This document shows positions 17,434 through 25,721 of a DNA stretch of 64,000 bases, in pieces. The stretch's first letter is position 1; every line of letters begins with the position of its first letter. Source of the DNA: Azospirillaceae bacterium (lineage in GTDB: Bacteria > Pseudomonadota > Alphaproteobacteria > Azospirillales > Azospirillaceae); assembly GCA_028283825.1 (NCBI GenBank), contig JAPWJW010000001.1:186001-250000 (forward strand), read 5' to 3'. Below the pieces are notes generated by a model. That model searched no databases. It saw nothing but the letters and a program-made list of their open reading frames with translations, and was not told the origin of the DNA. The position numbers and the translations under genes are program-made.

Positions 17434-18600
17434 TCAACGGCGGGCCAGCAGCAGTGCGCCGCCGATGGGGCCACCGCCGGCACCAACGGCGGCCAGCTTC
17501 ACGTCGCCAGCGACCTGGCGGTCGCCGCCAAGGCCGCGCAGTTGGGTCACCGCCTCATGCACGAAACCGAAGCCATGCGTGCGGCCGGCGGCCAACTGGC
17601 CGCCATGGGGATTGAGCGGCAGGACGCCGTCGCGGGCGATGCGGGCGCCGCCATCCACGAACGCGCCGCTTTCACCCACGCCGCAGAAGCCCATGGCTTC
17701 CAGCCAGGTCAGTGTCAGGAAGGTGAAGCCGTCGTAAAGTAGGGCCACATCCACGTCCGCCGGCTTCCAATCGGTGCGTGACCACAGCATGCGCCCGGCG
17801 TCGAACGCCGCCATGGAGGGCATGTCCGCCTGGTCCCAGCTGGCCTTGCCATGGATGGCGCTGCCCACGGAATCGATGTGGACGGGTGTGGACTTCAGAT
17901 CCCGTGCGGCATCGGCGCTGGACAGGATGATGACGGTGCTGGCGTCCGAGGGCGTGTCGCAATCGAATAGGCAGAGCGGCGTGGAGATCATGCGCGACGA
18001 CAGATAATCGTCCAACGTGATGGCCTCCCGGTACAGCGCCTTAGGATTCAGCGCGCCGTTCCGCCGCGCATTCAGGCTGATCTGCGCCATCTGTTCACGC
18101 GTCGTGCCGTACAGGTGGAAATGGCGCTGGGCGTACAGCGACAACCAGTTGGTGGCGGAAATGGCGTTAAAGGGCAGGATCCACTGGAACTCACCGCTGA
18201 CCCGGGTGCGTTCGGTGCTGGGCAGGGAGGACTGCTTCCATGCGGCACCGCCGGTCCCTTCCTTCACGGTACGGAAGCAGACGACATGGCGGGCCAAACC
18301 GGCCTTGATGGCGGCATATGCGTTGATCAGCGCGCCAAGCTGCGCCGGGCCCTCCAGCCCGCCAGAATACCAATCCAGGCGGAAGCCCAGTGCTTCCTTC
18401 AAATCCAGCGAGCTTACGGGGGAGAAGGCGGGCATGTCGGGCCGGAAGCCCGGATATGTCGCGATGCCGTCAATGTCGGGGACCTCAAGGCCGGCATCGG
18501 CCAGCGCTTCCAGCGTGGCATCGACCGTCAGGCCCAGGCCTGACCGCTCCAGCCGCCGGCCCACCGCCGACTGGCCGATCCCGGAAATGACGACGTCCAT
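17434..18600 (-). CDS. Thiolase-fold lipid-transfer (Ltp/SCP2-type) protein lacking the thiolase Cys
   Basis: The 388-residue protein follows the SCP2-thiolase layout, but the segment that should hold the nucleophilic Cys reads DWYSGGLEGPAQLGALINA, with no cysteine. The C-terminal loop NPHGGQLAAGRTHGFGFV replaces the classical NxxGGxxAxGHPxG. LLYDGFTFLTL keeps the Tyr-Asp region seen in Ltp2-like aldolases. With a DUF35 partner next door it resembles the Ltp2-ChsH2 retro-aldolase that splits a beta-hydroxyacyl-CoA side chain, and thiolytic cleavage is unlikely. The assignment as aldolase is inference. It lies 114 nt downstream of the CoA transferase. Confidence 0.85.
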   Translation of the reverse strand: MDVVISGIGQSAVGRRLERSGLGLTVDATLEALADAGLEVPDIDGIATYPGFRPDMPAFSPVSSLDLKEALGFRLDWYSGGLEGPAQLGALINAYAAIKAGLARHVVCFRTVKEGTGGAAWKQSSLPSTERTRVSGEFQWILPFNAISATNWLSLYAQRHFHLYGTTREQMAQISLNARRNGALNPKALYREAITLDDYLSSRMISTPLCLFDCDTPSDASTVIILSSADAARDLKSTPVHIDSVGSAIHGKASWDQADMPSMAAFDAGRMLWSRTDWKPADVDVALLYDGFTFLTLTWLEAMGFCGVGESGAFVDGGARIARDGVLPLNPHGGQLAAGRTHGFGFVHEAVTQLRGLGGDRQVAGDVKLAAVGAGGGPIGGALLLARR

Positions 18601-18714
18601 GCGGATGTACCCATGCTGTTCTTGGATGGTCCTGAAAGCTTGCTTACGCCCCTTCCCCCAGGCGCGCCCGGCCCAAGCGCCTGGTGCTGGATATCCATCA
18701 CATGGATGCGGAAA

Positions 18715-19941
18715 TCAGGCGATGCCGCCCTCGGCGCGCAGGCCCGCGATGGCCTGACCGCTGAGGCCGAGCACGGTACGCAGCACCGCATCGGTGTGCT
18801 GGCCCAACAGCGGCGGTGCCTCCGGCGGACGAACTGGCGTGCCCGACAGTTTGAGCGGCGAGGCCACGAGGTTCACCTCGCCCGCCGTAGGATGGCTGAT
18901 CCGGGTGACCATCCCTCGCGCCGCCGCTTCCTTCGCTTGCAGGGCGGCGGTCACGGTCCGCACCTCGCCCGCCGGCACGCCGGCCGCCCGCAAGCCCGCC
19001 AGCCAATGGTCGCTACCCCATTCCTTCATCAACGGGCACAGCAGCTCCAGCAACGCGTCTCGGTTGCGCACGCGGTCGGAATTCTTGGCGAACCGGGGGT
19101 CAGCGGCAATGTCGGGGCGTCCCAGCAGATCCCGGCAAAAGATGGCGAATTGCCGATCGTTGCCCACCGCCACCACCATGCGGCCGTCCGCAGTGTCGAA
19201 GGCCTGGTAAGGCACCACCGTCGGGTGGCCGTTGCCGTAACGCCTCGGCTCCTGCCCCGAGATCAGGGCCGCGCTGGCGACATTGGCCAGCATGGCCAGC
19301 TGACAGTCGAACAATGCCATGTCGATATGCTGGCCCACCCCATCGCGGTCCCGCGCCATCAGGCCCGCCAAGATGGCCTGGGCTGCCGCCATACCAGTGT
19401 AGAGGTCGGCCACCGCCACGCCCACTTTCATGGGTTGGCCATCCGTTTCGCCCGTCACGGCCATCAGGCCGCCTTCCGCCTGGATGACGTAGTCATAGCC
19501 CGGCCGGTCAGCCAGAGGCGACGCGTGGCCGTAGCCGGAGATGGAGCAATAGACCAAGCGTTGGTTTATCGCCGACAGCCCATCATAGTCGAGGCCGTAC
19601 TTCGCCAGCCCGCCGGACTTGTAGTTCTCCACCACCACATCCGACCGCCGGGCCAGGTCGCGGATCAGCTGCTGCCCGTTGGGATGCGACAAGTCCACGG
19701 CGACGCTTTGCTTGCCCCGATTAGCGCAGAGATAATAGGCGGACTCGCCCCCAACATATGGGGGACCCCAATGCCGTGTATCATCGCCGCCCTTGGGGTT
19801 CTCAACCTTGATAACCTCCGCCCCCAGGTCGGCCAGGATCATGGTGCACCAGGGCCCGGCCAGTACACGGGAAAGGTCAAGCACACGGATGCCCGTCAAA
19901 GGCGGCGGTCTTGTGGAACCGGAATTTTCCAAGGCGATCAC
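18715..19941 (-). CDS. CaiB/BaiF family (class III) CoA transferase
   Basis: The 408-residue protein has VLDLSRVLAGPWCTMILADLGAEVIKVE at the N-terminus and the catalytic Asp179 in VGVAVADLYTGM. Class III transferases move CoA from a donor thioester to a free acid through an aspartyl-CoA anhydride, without ATP. Family relatives include BaiF and BaiK of bile-acid 7-dehydroxylation and AMACR racemases, so an epimerase role cannot be excluded. The start is GTG at 19941. It lies between the IclR gene and the thiolase-like gene. Confidence 0.9.
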   Translation of the reverse strand: MIALENSGSTRPPPLTGIRVLDLSRVLAGPWCTMILADLGAEVIKVENPKGGDDTRHWGPPYVGGESAYYLCANRGKQSVAVDLSHPNGQQLIRDLARRSDVVVENYKSGGLAKYGLDYDGLSAINQRLVYCSISGYGHASPLADRPGYDYVIQAEGGLMAVTGETDGQPMKVGVAVADLYTGMAAAQAILAGLMARDRDGVGQHIDMALFDCQLAMLANVASAALISGQEPRRYGNGHPTVVPYQAFDTADGRMVVAVGNDRQFAIFCRDLLGRPDIAADPRFAKNSDRVRNRDALLELLCPLMKEWGSDHWLAGLRAAGVPAGEVRTVTAALQAKEAAARGMVTRISHPTAGEVNLVASPLKLSGTPVRPPEAPPLLGQHTDAVLRTVLGLSGQAIAGLRAEGGIA

Positions 19942-19968
19942 GCTTCTTCTCGAGAGGGAGACAGCGAT

Positions 19969-19994
19969 ACGGCGGCCCGAGACCGGGCCGCCGT
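19969..19994. terminator. Hairpin between IclR and CoA transferase genes
   Basis: ACGGCGGCCC (19969-19978) and GGGCCGCCGT (19985-19994) form a perfect 10-bp stem with a 6-nt loop in the 91-bp gap downstream of the IclR gene. No U-run follows on the minus strand, so it may be a partial terminator or an mRNA-stabilising hairpin separating regulator from enzyme expression. Confidence 0.5.
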
Positions 19995-20032
19995 CGCGAG
20001 AGGAGTCCAGATCGGCAGCAGTGCCCTTCTGA

Positions 20033-20929
20033 TCACATCTGGAAAATCGAGGTGGTGCCGCCGCGCGGGACCGCCGCCTGCAAGACAGGCGCAGGCAACG
20101 GGCGCGGCGCCATCATGAAGGGCTGGCGCTCCGAAGCGGCATAAAGGCCGATCATTTCCTTCAGCGTGGCGGCCAGAGCCTCTTTTCGGCTCCGCATCAC
20201 GTCGCTGACGCCTCCAATGCCGATAACCATCTGCGGCTGATCGGCCATCCTGGGAAGCGGGGCCGCGATAATTCCGCCCCCGTTGGTTACCAGGTTGCAG
20301 GTAAAGGCGTACCCTTGGCGGCGCACTTGGGACAGGGTGTCGCGCAGGCTGCGGATATCCACATGCGGTTCACCCTCCGGCGCTTCAGCGTTGATGCGCA
20401 CTGCCAAACGGACAGCTTCACTGTCGCTCATAGTACTGAGCAGGGCGTACCCGGCACCCGACATGACCAGCGAACGCACAGTCCCCAGCGTGAGGTGCGC
20501 CCGTTCGGGAGCGGACGCTTGGACGACATGGATATACTGCACATTCAGGCCATTGCGGACGGCCAGGACTATGGTGTCACCGGTACGCTTGTTCAGCGCC
20601 TTCATCAGACGGACGATTTTGCCGTCGCCGACGAACTGCGAACTCATCCAACTGCCCAACAATGCCACCCGGCCGGAAGTGATATAGGTGCGGGCATTCG
20701 GATCGTAGTTCAGATAACCCAGCATCACCAGACTGCGCAGCAAGGCTGACGTGCTGGACTGTGGATATCCTAGGGCATCGGCAACTTCCATCACCGTCGA
20801 TTGGCGCTGGATGTCGTCAAAATACTCGAGTATTTCCAGGACACGAACCGCCGACTTAACCGTCCGATCCACAATCTGTGGTTTCGCGACAATACAGGGG
20901 CGTTCGGCGGCCTTTTTCCGCTTACCCAT
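20033..20929 (-). CDS. IclR-family transcriptional regulator
   Basis: The 298-residue protein has an N-terminal winged helix (about 25-90), with SAVRVLEILEYF and MEVADALGYPQSSTSALLRSL as the recognition region. An IclR effector domain follows (about 100-265), including GYALLSTMSDSEAVRLAVRI and the region around TNGGGIIAAPLP. A Pro-rich tail of about 30 residues follows. GGGAGGAG sits 5 nt before the ATG. IclR proteins commonly control aromatic and alicyclic degradation genes as activators or repressors. It is divergent from the diiron-protein operon, whose promoter region holds an inverted repeat (21155-21173) and a related half site ATAACTG at 20981. Confidence 0.92.
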   Translation of the reverse strand: MGKRKKAAERPCIVAKPQIVDRTVKSAVRVLEILEYFDDIQRQSTVMEVADALGYPQSSTSALLRSLVMLGYLNYDPNARTYITSGRVALLGSWMSSQFVGDGKIVRLMKALNKRTGDTIVLAVRNGLNVQYIHVVQASAPERAHLTLGTVRSLVMSGAGYALLSTMSDSEAVRLAVRINAEAPEGEPHVDIRSLRDTLSQVRRQGYAFTCNLVTNGGGIIAAPLPRMADQPQMVIGIGGVSDVMRSRKEALAATLKEMIGLYAASERQPFMMAPRPLPAPVLQAAVPRGGTTSIFQM

Positions 20930-21154
20930 AGTACTCCTCCCGATTTTATTTATATTTCAACTTACGCCATCACCCACCCGATAACTGCCCATCAGCAACC
21001 GGTCCAAGTGCATTGACTTGCGTTTTTCTGATGAAGGGCACGTCCGGCGGCACGCATCCATCACACATGGGATATCGTTTTGTCTCCCTAGCCATTGGGC
21101 GTGGCGGGCGCCTTATTCGGCGCCAAACTCACCATCACCGGCTGTCAGAACAGA

Positions 21155-21173
21155 ATAACTGATACGGTGTTAT
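21155..21173 (+). promoter_or_regulatory. Inverted-repeat operator candidate (site B)
   Basis: ATAAC (21155-21159) and GTTAT (21169-21173) flank a 9-nt spacer, ending 31 nt before the start codon at 21205. The inner 17-mer TAACTGATACGGTGTTA matches the 17-mer TAACTGACATGATGTTA upstream of the amidohydrolase at 54502 (site C) at 14 of 17 positions, in the same orientation and at a similar distance to the start. It lies in the divergent IclR/diiron-protein region, so the IclR protein is one candidate binder. Confidence 0.6.
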
Positions 21174-21204
21174 CTTCAAGCGTATAAAATTCGGGAGACC
21201 AACC

Positions 21205-22047
21205 ATGCAGGTGCGATTCCCCAAATGGGATTTTTCCAAGGTGAGCCCGCATTGGGCCCCGAACCACGAGTTCGCCCAAATCTATAACGCGGCGTCCACC
21301 GTGCCGGCCTATATCGAACCGTATCTGGTAAAGGTGATGCTGAAGGCGCAGGCGGTCCTGGCCCCTGAATTCGAGGCCCTGCACCAAGACCTGGCCATCT
21401 TCATCAAGCAGGAAATGCAGCACTGCAAACAGCATCTGTCGTTCAACAAGATGTTGAGGGCAAGCTATCCCGGCATGCAAGAAATGGAGCAGCGATACGC
21501 CGCTGACTATGACCACTTCCTCGCCACCAAGTCGTTGCGTTTCAACTGCGCCTACTCGGAGGGTTTTGAGGCGATGAGTGCTATCGCCGTTACCGCCTTC
21601 TTTGAGGAATTCGATCCTTTCCTGAAGGATGCCGATCCCGGCGCCGTGGATTTGTGGAAGTGGCACTTGGCGGAGGAGTTTGAGCATCGCGAGGTGGCGC
21701 ACGCCGTCTTCCACACGCTGTTCGGCCGCAACAGGGTAGCGGCCTATTTCTACCGTATCTACGGGTTCATCTATGCTGTCTCGCATATCCGCGGCCACGT
21801 CCGGCGGGTCAGCCAGTACCTGCTGGCCAAGGACCGCGAGGGCATGACGCCGGAGGAACTGGCGCGGTCGCAGGCCCGCGAAGCCGAGGTGCGTCGCGCC
21901 GCCGGGAAGCGGGCGGGCGAACACCTTAAGGCCATCTTGTCGCCCTTCTACGATCCCGCCAAACGGCCCGAGCCGCGCGGGGTGGCTGACTACCTGGCCC
22001 GCTTCGCGAAGGTGCCTCCTCCCGCGGCCGGCGCCCCCGCTGCCTGA
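21205..22047 (+). CDS. Predicted metal-dependent hydrolase, PF10118-like ferritin-type diiron protein
   Basis: The 280-residue, mainly helical protein carries carboxylate/histidine pairs spaced as in ferritin-like diiron proteins: KQEMQHCKQHLSF, CAYSEGFEAMSA and HLAEEFEHREVAHAVFH. This matches the family annotated as predicted metal-dependent hydrolase (PF10118). Its reaction is not established; the iron site suggests oxygen chemistry as much as hydrolysis. GGGAG lies 7 nt before the ATG. The C-terminus is a charged helix followed by an Ala/Pro tail. It is first in a plus-strand run of seven genes that includes an ACAD pair and three SDRs, so a role on the island's substrate is likely. Confidence 0.8.
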   Translation: MQVRFPKWDFSKVSPHWAPNHEFAQIYNAASTVPAYIEPYLVKVMLKAQAVLAPEFEALHQDLAIFIKQEMQHCKQHLSFNKMLRASYPGMQEMEQRYAADYDHFLATKSLRFNCAYSEGFEAMSAIAVTAFFEEFDPFLKDADPGAVDLWKWHLAEEFEHREVAHAVFHTLFGRNRVAAYFYRIYGFIYAVSHIRGHVRRVSQYLLAKDREGMTPEELARSQAREAEVRRAAGKRAGEHLKAILSPFYDPAKRPEPRGVADYLARFAKVPPPAAGAPAA

Positions 22048-22071
22048 CGCATCCATCACAGGAGAGATGAT

Positions 22072-22797
22072 TTGAACGCCAAGCGTCTACTGGTCATCGG
22101 CGCCGCCGGCGACGTCGGTCAAGGCATCGCCACCGTCGCCGCCGACTCCGGGTGGCGGGTGGCTCTGGCCGGACGGCGCGCAGGCGCCCTCGATGCCCTG
22201 GCCGACCGGCTGGGGCGGGACAAGGCCACGCCGTTCGTGGGCAGCGTCGCCGACGCCACGACCGCCGCGAACCTGAGGAATCAGGTTCTGGCCGACCTTG
22301 GCGGACTGGATGCCGTGGTGGTGGCCGTAAACGCACCCAATGTGTCCAGGCCGCTGCTGTCGTGGCAGCCGCAGGAGTTGCTGGGTGTGTTCGACAGCAA
22401 CGTCCTGACCCACTTCGCCGCCGCCCAGGCTTTCATCCCCTGTCTAGGCGCCAGCGGCGTGTTCATCGGCATCGGCGGAGGCACCGCCGATTTCGTCCTG
22501 CCCAAGGCGGGACAGCTTTCCATGGCGCAGGCAGCCCTGCGCATGATGTACCGCGCCATCGCGAAAGAGGCGAAGGAAGGCCCGGCGGTGCGTGAGTTGA
22601 TGATCATTTCTATGGTCAACGGGCCAGCCAAGCGCGCCGTGGCCGATCCCGCCTGGGTCACAGACCTGGATGTGGGGCGCCACGTCCAGGCCATCATCCA
22701 ATCGCCGGAACGCTTCCCCGGCCCCATCTTGGCATTAAAGGGACGGGACCAGGCGGGACAGCCCGATGTTTCCCTGCCGGAGGTCCGGCGCGCCTGA
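22072..22797 (+). CDS. Non-canonical SDR-like NAD(P)-binding protein
   Basis: The 241-residue protein has the SDR Rossmann start VIGAAGDVGQG and a typical RR motif after strand 2, but the active-site tetrad is not conserved. The expected Tyr-x3-Lys segment reads AGQLSMAQAALRMMYRA, with no matching Tyr. It may bind NAD(P) and act in another way, or be a structural partner. The start is TTG: the ATG a few bases upstream runs into a stop after two codons, and AGGAGAG is correctly placed for the TTG. It follows the diiron gene by 24 nt. Confidence 0.8.
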   Translation: MNAKRLLVIGAAGDVGQGIATVAADSGWRVALAGRRAGALDALADRLGRDKATPFVGSVADATTAANLRNQVLADLGGLDAVVVAVNAPNVSRPLLSWQPQELLGVFDSNVLTHFAAAQAFIPCLGASGVFIGIGGGTADFVLPKAGQLSMAQAALRMMYRAIAKEAKEGPAVRELMIISMVNGPAKRAVADPAWVTDLDVGRHVQAIIQSPERFPGPILALKGRDQAGQPDVSLPEVRRA

Positions 22798-22952
22798 CCT
22801 GAACGGGCTGGATGTAGGCAGGCCCGATGTGAACAGGAATGTGATCGATAGACCGTGTCCCCCGCCCCGGCGTTGCCAAGGGAACTGGGGGGCGACATTC
22901 CCTGAGGGGAGCCCGGTCGCCGACCGGAAACCAACCCTCAGGATTTCCGCCC

Positions 22953-23759
22953 GTGTCGGACCCCGACAGCATCATCAGGATCAGCCGCGAGGGCGCGGTC
23001 GTCACCCTCACGATAGACGATCCCCCCACCCGCAACGCCCTTAGCCCTGCCTTGACTCAGGCGCTGGTGACGGCGCTGGACGACATCAATGCCGACATGA
23101 CCGTCGGCTGCGCCATCCTGACCGCGGCCGGCGACGTATTCTGCGCCGGTGGCAACCTCAAGGACATGTATGCCCGCCGTGGGCACTTCGCCGGCAACGC
23201 CGCCGAAATGCGCCGATCCTACCTGAACGGCGTGCAATCCATCGCCCGCGCCCTGTATGCCTGCGAAGTGCCGGTCATTGCCGCCGTCAACGGCGCGGCC
23301 ATGGGGGCGGGACTGGATTTCGCCCTGATGTGCAGCCTGCGCATCGCGTCCGACCGCGCCGTCTTTGCCGAAAGCTTCATCAAGCTGGGCCTGACGTCCG
23401 CCGCCGGCGGTGCCTGGTTCCTCAATCGGGTGGTGGGTCCGGCGATGGCGGCCGAACTGGCCCTGACGGGAGACACCGTCGATGCGGGGCGCGCCCTGGC
23501 CATCGGCCTGGTCTCGCAGGTCGTGCCGCATGACGATCTGCTGATCGCCGCACACGCCCTAGCCGCCCGGATCGTTCGCCATCCCCTGCACTCCATCCGC
23601 CTCAACACCCGGCTGCTGCGGGAATCCGCCCGCCTGGATCTGACGGGATCGCTGGAACTGGCCGCCGCGATGCAGGCCGTGGTCCAGCAGACCGATGACC
23701 AGCGCGAGGCAGTGGCCGCCGCCGTCGAAAAACGCCGGCCCGACTATAAGGGCCGCTAG
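22953..23759 (+). CDS. Enoyl-CoA hydratase/isomerase (crotonase) family protein
   Basis: The 268-residue crotonase has IDDPPTRNALS, the oxyanion-hole segment VFCAGGNLKDM and NGAAMGAGLDFALMCSLRIA. One catalytic Glu position is kept (FAESFIKLGL), while the other reads AGLDFAL, with Asp in place of Glu. It ends in the usual EKRRPDYKGR. The start is GTG at 22953, with no strong ribosome site; a 155-bp gap separates it from the preceding SDR. The next SDR begins 8 nt after its stop. Hydration or isomerisation of an enoyl-CoA from the neighbouring ACAD pair is likely. Confidence 0.88.
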   Translation: MSDPDSIIRISREGAVVTLTIDDPPTRNALSPALTQALVTALDDINADMTVGCAILTAAGDVFCAGGNLKDMYARRGHFAGNAAEMRRSYLNGVQSIARALYACEVPVIAAVNGAAMGAGLDFALMCSLRIASDRAVFAESFIKLGLTSAAGGAWFLNRVVGPAMAAELALTGDTVDAGRALAIGLVSQVVPHDDLLIAAHALAARIVRHPLHSIRLNTRLLRESARLDLTGSLELAAAMQAVVQQTDDQREAVAAAVEKRRPDYKGR

Positions 23760-23767
23760 GAGAGATC

Positions 23768-24541
23768 ATGACCAACCCCATGGACCTCACGGGTCGCAAC
23801 ATCCTGATCACGGGTGCCGGCCAAGGCATCGGCCTGGCCACCGCCCAACTGTTGTCCCGGCTGGGCGCCAACCTGACACTGGTCGAGCGGAACGAGGACA
23901 CGCTGTCTCAAGCCCTGCCCCACTTCCCGCCCGACACCGTCCTGGGCCGGGTCGGCAGCATCACCAACCGCGGATTCATCCAGCAGACGGTGCTGGATGG
24001 CGTGGAACGCTTCGGCGGCATCCACGGCCTGGTGAACAACGCCGGCATCACCCGCACCGCCATGATCGACAAGATGACGTTCGAGGAATGGCACTCCGTG
24101 ATCGATGTCAACCTGACGGGCGCCTTCAACTGCCTGCAGGCGGTGGGCAACGACATGATCCGCCGGGCCAAGGCCGGCGATACCGACCCCGGTGCCATCG
24201 TCAACATCTCGTCCGACGCCGGGCGCAAGGGGACGGTGGGACAGATCAACTACGGCGCCGCCAAGTCGGGCGTCCTGGGCTTGACGATGAGCGCCGCGCG
24301 CGAATGGGGCCGCTTCGGCATCCGCGTCAATTCCGTCGCCTATGGCATCGTCGAGACCGACATGACCGAAACGGTCCGGGGCGAGAAATTCCGCGACCGC
24401 TACCTCGCCAACATCCCGCTGGGCCGTTTCCTGCAGCCGGAGGAAGCCGCCTATTCCATCGCCTTCCTGCTGTCCCCCGCCGCCACCTTCATCACAGGGC
24501 AGCACCTGTCGGTGAACGGCGGCTCGCACATCACCGCCTGA
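23768..24541 (+). CDS. SDR family oxidoreductase (FabG-like)
   Basis: The 257-residue protein is a canonical SDR: TGAGQGIG, NNAGITR, Ser in NISSDAGRKG and the YGAAK pair, with the FabG-type ending FITGQHLSVNGGSH. It resembles 3-oxoacyl-thioester reductases/3-hydroxyacyl-CoA dehydrogenases. It lies 8 nt after the crotonase and 13 nt before the ACAD, consistent with the third step of a beta-oxidation round. The ribosome site GGAGAG is well placed before ATG 23768. Confidence 0.9.
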   Translation: MTNPMDLTGRNILITGAGQGIGLATAQLLSRLGANLTLVERNEDTLSQALPHFPPDTVLGRVGSITNRGFIQQTVLDGVERFGGIHGLVNNAGITRTAMIDKMTFEEWHSVIDVNLTGAFNCLQAVGNDMIRRAKAGDTDPGAIVNISSDAGRKGTVGQINYGAAKSGVLGLTMSAAREWGRFGIRVNSVAYGIVETDMTETVRGEKFRDRYLANIPLGRFLQPEEAAYSIAFLLSPAATFITGQHLSVNGGSHITA

Positions 24542-24554
24542 GATCGGTGACATC

Positions 24555-25721
24555 ATGAGCGCCGCGACCCTGCACCTTGAGGTGCCCATCCTGCCGGCCG
24601 CCGCCGAGGACCTGCGTCTGGACGTCCGTGCCTTCATCGCCGAGGAGCGGGCGGGCGGCCGCCTGCCGCCGCCGACCAAGGTCGGCCTGGGCTTTTCCGT
24701 GGAAATGACCCAGCGCATCGCCAAGCGCGGCTGGATCGGCCTGACCTGGCCTCGCGTTTATGGCGGCCAGGAGCGGTCGGCCCTGGAGCGCTATGTGGTG
24801 ACGGAGGAGTTGCTGGCGGCCTCCGTTCCCGTCGGCGCTCATTGGATAGCCGACCGGCAGAGCGGACCCGTGCTGCTGAAATTCGGCAGCGAGGCGCAGA
24901 AGGCCTTCTATCTTCCCCGCATCGCCGGCGGCGAATGCTTCTTCTGCATCGGCATGAGCGAACCCGACAGCGGGTCGGACCTGGCCTCGCTGCGCTCAAA
25001 GGCTGAGAAGGTGCCGGGCGGCTGGCGCATCAACGGGCGCAAGATCTGGACGACCAATGCCCACCGCGTCCACTACATCATCGCCCTGGTCCGCACCTCG
25101 ACGGTGGAGGGGAGCCGCCACGCCGGCCTTACCCAGCTGATCGTCGATCTCAAGGCGCCGGGCGTCACCATCAGCCCCATCGTCAGCATGGCGGGCGAGC
25201 ATGACTTCAACGAAGTCCTGTTCGAAGACGTGTTCGTGCCCGATGACGCCCTGATCGGGCAGGAAGGCAATGGCTGGAATCAGGTGTCCGCGGAACTGGC
25301 GTATGAGCGGTCCGGCCCTGAACGGTGGCTCAGCAGCTTTCGCCTGATCAACGAGTTGACGACGGCGCTGGGGCCCGAGGCACGACCGTCCAGCCTTGAG
25401 GCGCTGGGCCGGCTGCTGTCCCACCTTCTGGCCCTGCGCCAGCTGTCCCTTTCGGTCGCCAGCATGATCCAGGCGGGGCGCCCCCCGAATGTGGAGGCCG
25501 CCATCGTCAAGGATCTGGGCACCAAGTTCGAGCAGGAGGCGGTGCGGGTGGTCCGCGACATCGTCAGCGCCGAGGGCCTGGCCGATGGCGGCGACCCGCG
25601 ATCCGGCCGGCTGCGCGCCCTGCTGATGCATGCCCAGCTGATGGCACCCGCCTTCACCGTGCGTGGCGGCACCAACGAGATCCTGCGCGGCATCATTGCG
25701 AAGGGGATAGGTCTGCGATGA
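24555..25721 (+). CDS. Acyl-CoA dehydrogenase, alpha-type subunit of a pair
   Basis: This 388-residue ACAD has CIGMSEPDSGSDLASL for FAD/substrate contacts, INGRKIWTTNAHRVHY, and the C-terminal loop VRGGTNEILRGIIAKGIGLR. It overlaps the next ACAD gene by 4 nt (ATGA). The pairing of a ~390-residue chain having the GGTxEI loop with a ~350-residue chain having the HGxIGFxREY pattern is the layout of heterotetrameric alpha2beta2 ACADs such as ChsE1-ChsE2 of steroid side-chain oxidation. Formation of such a complex here is inference from gene order and motifs. Confidence 0.92.
   Translation: MSAATLHLEVPILPAAAEDLRLDVRAFIAEERAGGRLPPPTKVGLGFSVEMTQRIAKRGWIGLTWPRVYGGQERSALERYVVTEELLAASVPVGAHWIADRQSGPVLLKFGSEAQKAFYLPRIAGGECFFCIGMSEPDSGSDLASLRSKAEKVPGGWRINGRKIWTTNAHRVHYIIALVRTSTVEGSRHAGLTQLIVDLKAPGVTISPIVSMAGEHDFNEVLFEDVFVPDDALIGQEGNGWNQVSAELAYERSGPERWLSSFRLINELTTALGPEARPSSLEALGRLLSHLLALRQLSLSVASMIQAGRPPNVEAAIVKDLGTKFEQEAVRVVRDIVSAEGLADGGDPRSGRLRALLMHAQLMAPAFTVRGGTNEILRGIIAKGIGLR

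Noticed and set aside
16983-18600. Calling the thiolase-like gene a beta-ketothiolase
   Set aside because: The nucleophilic Cys is missing and the HPxG loop is changed, so a thiolytic function is not supported.
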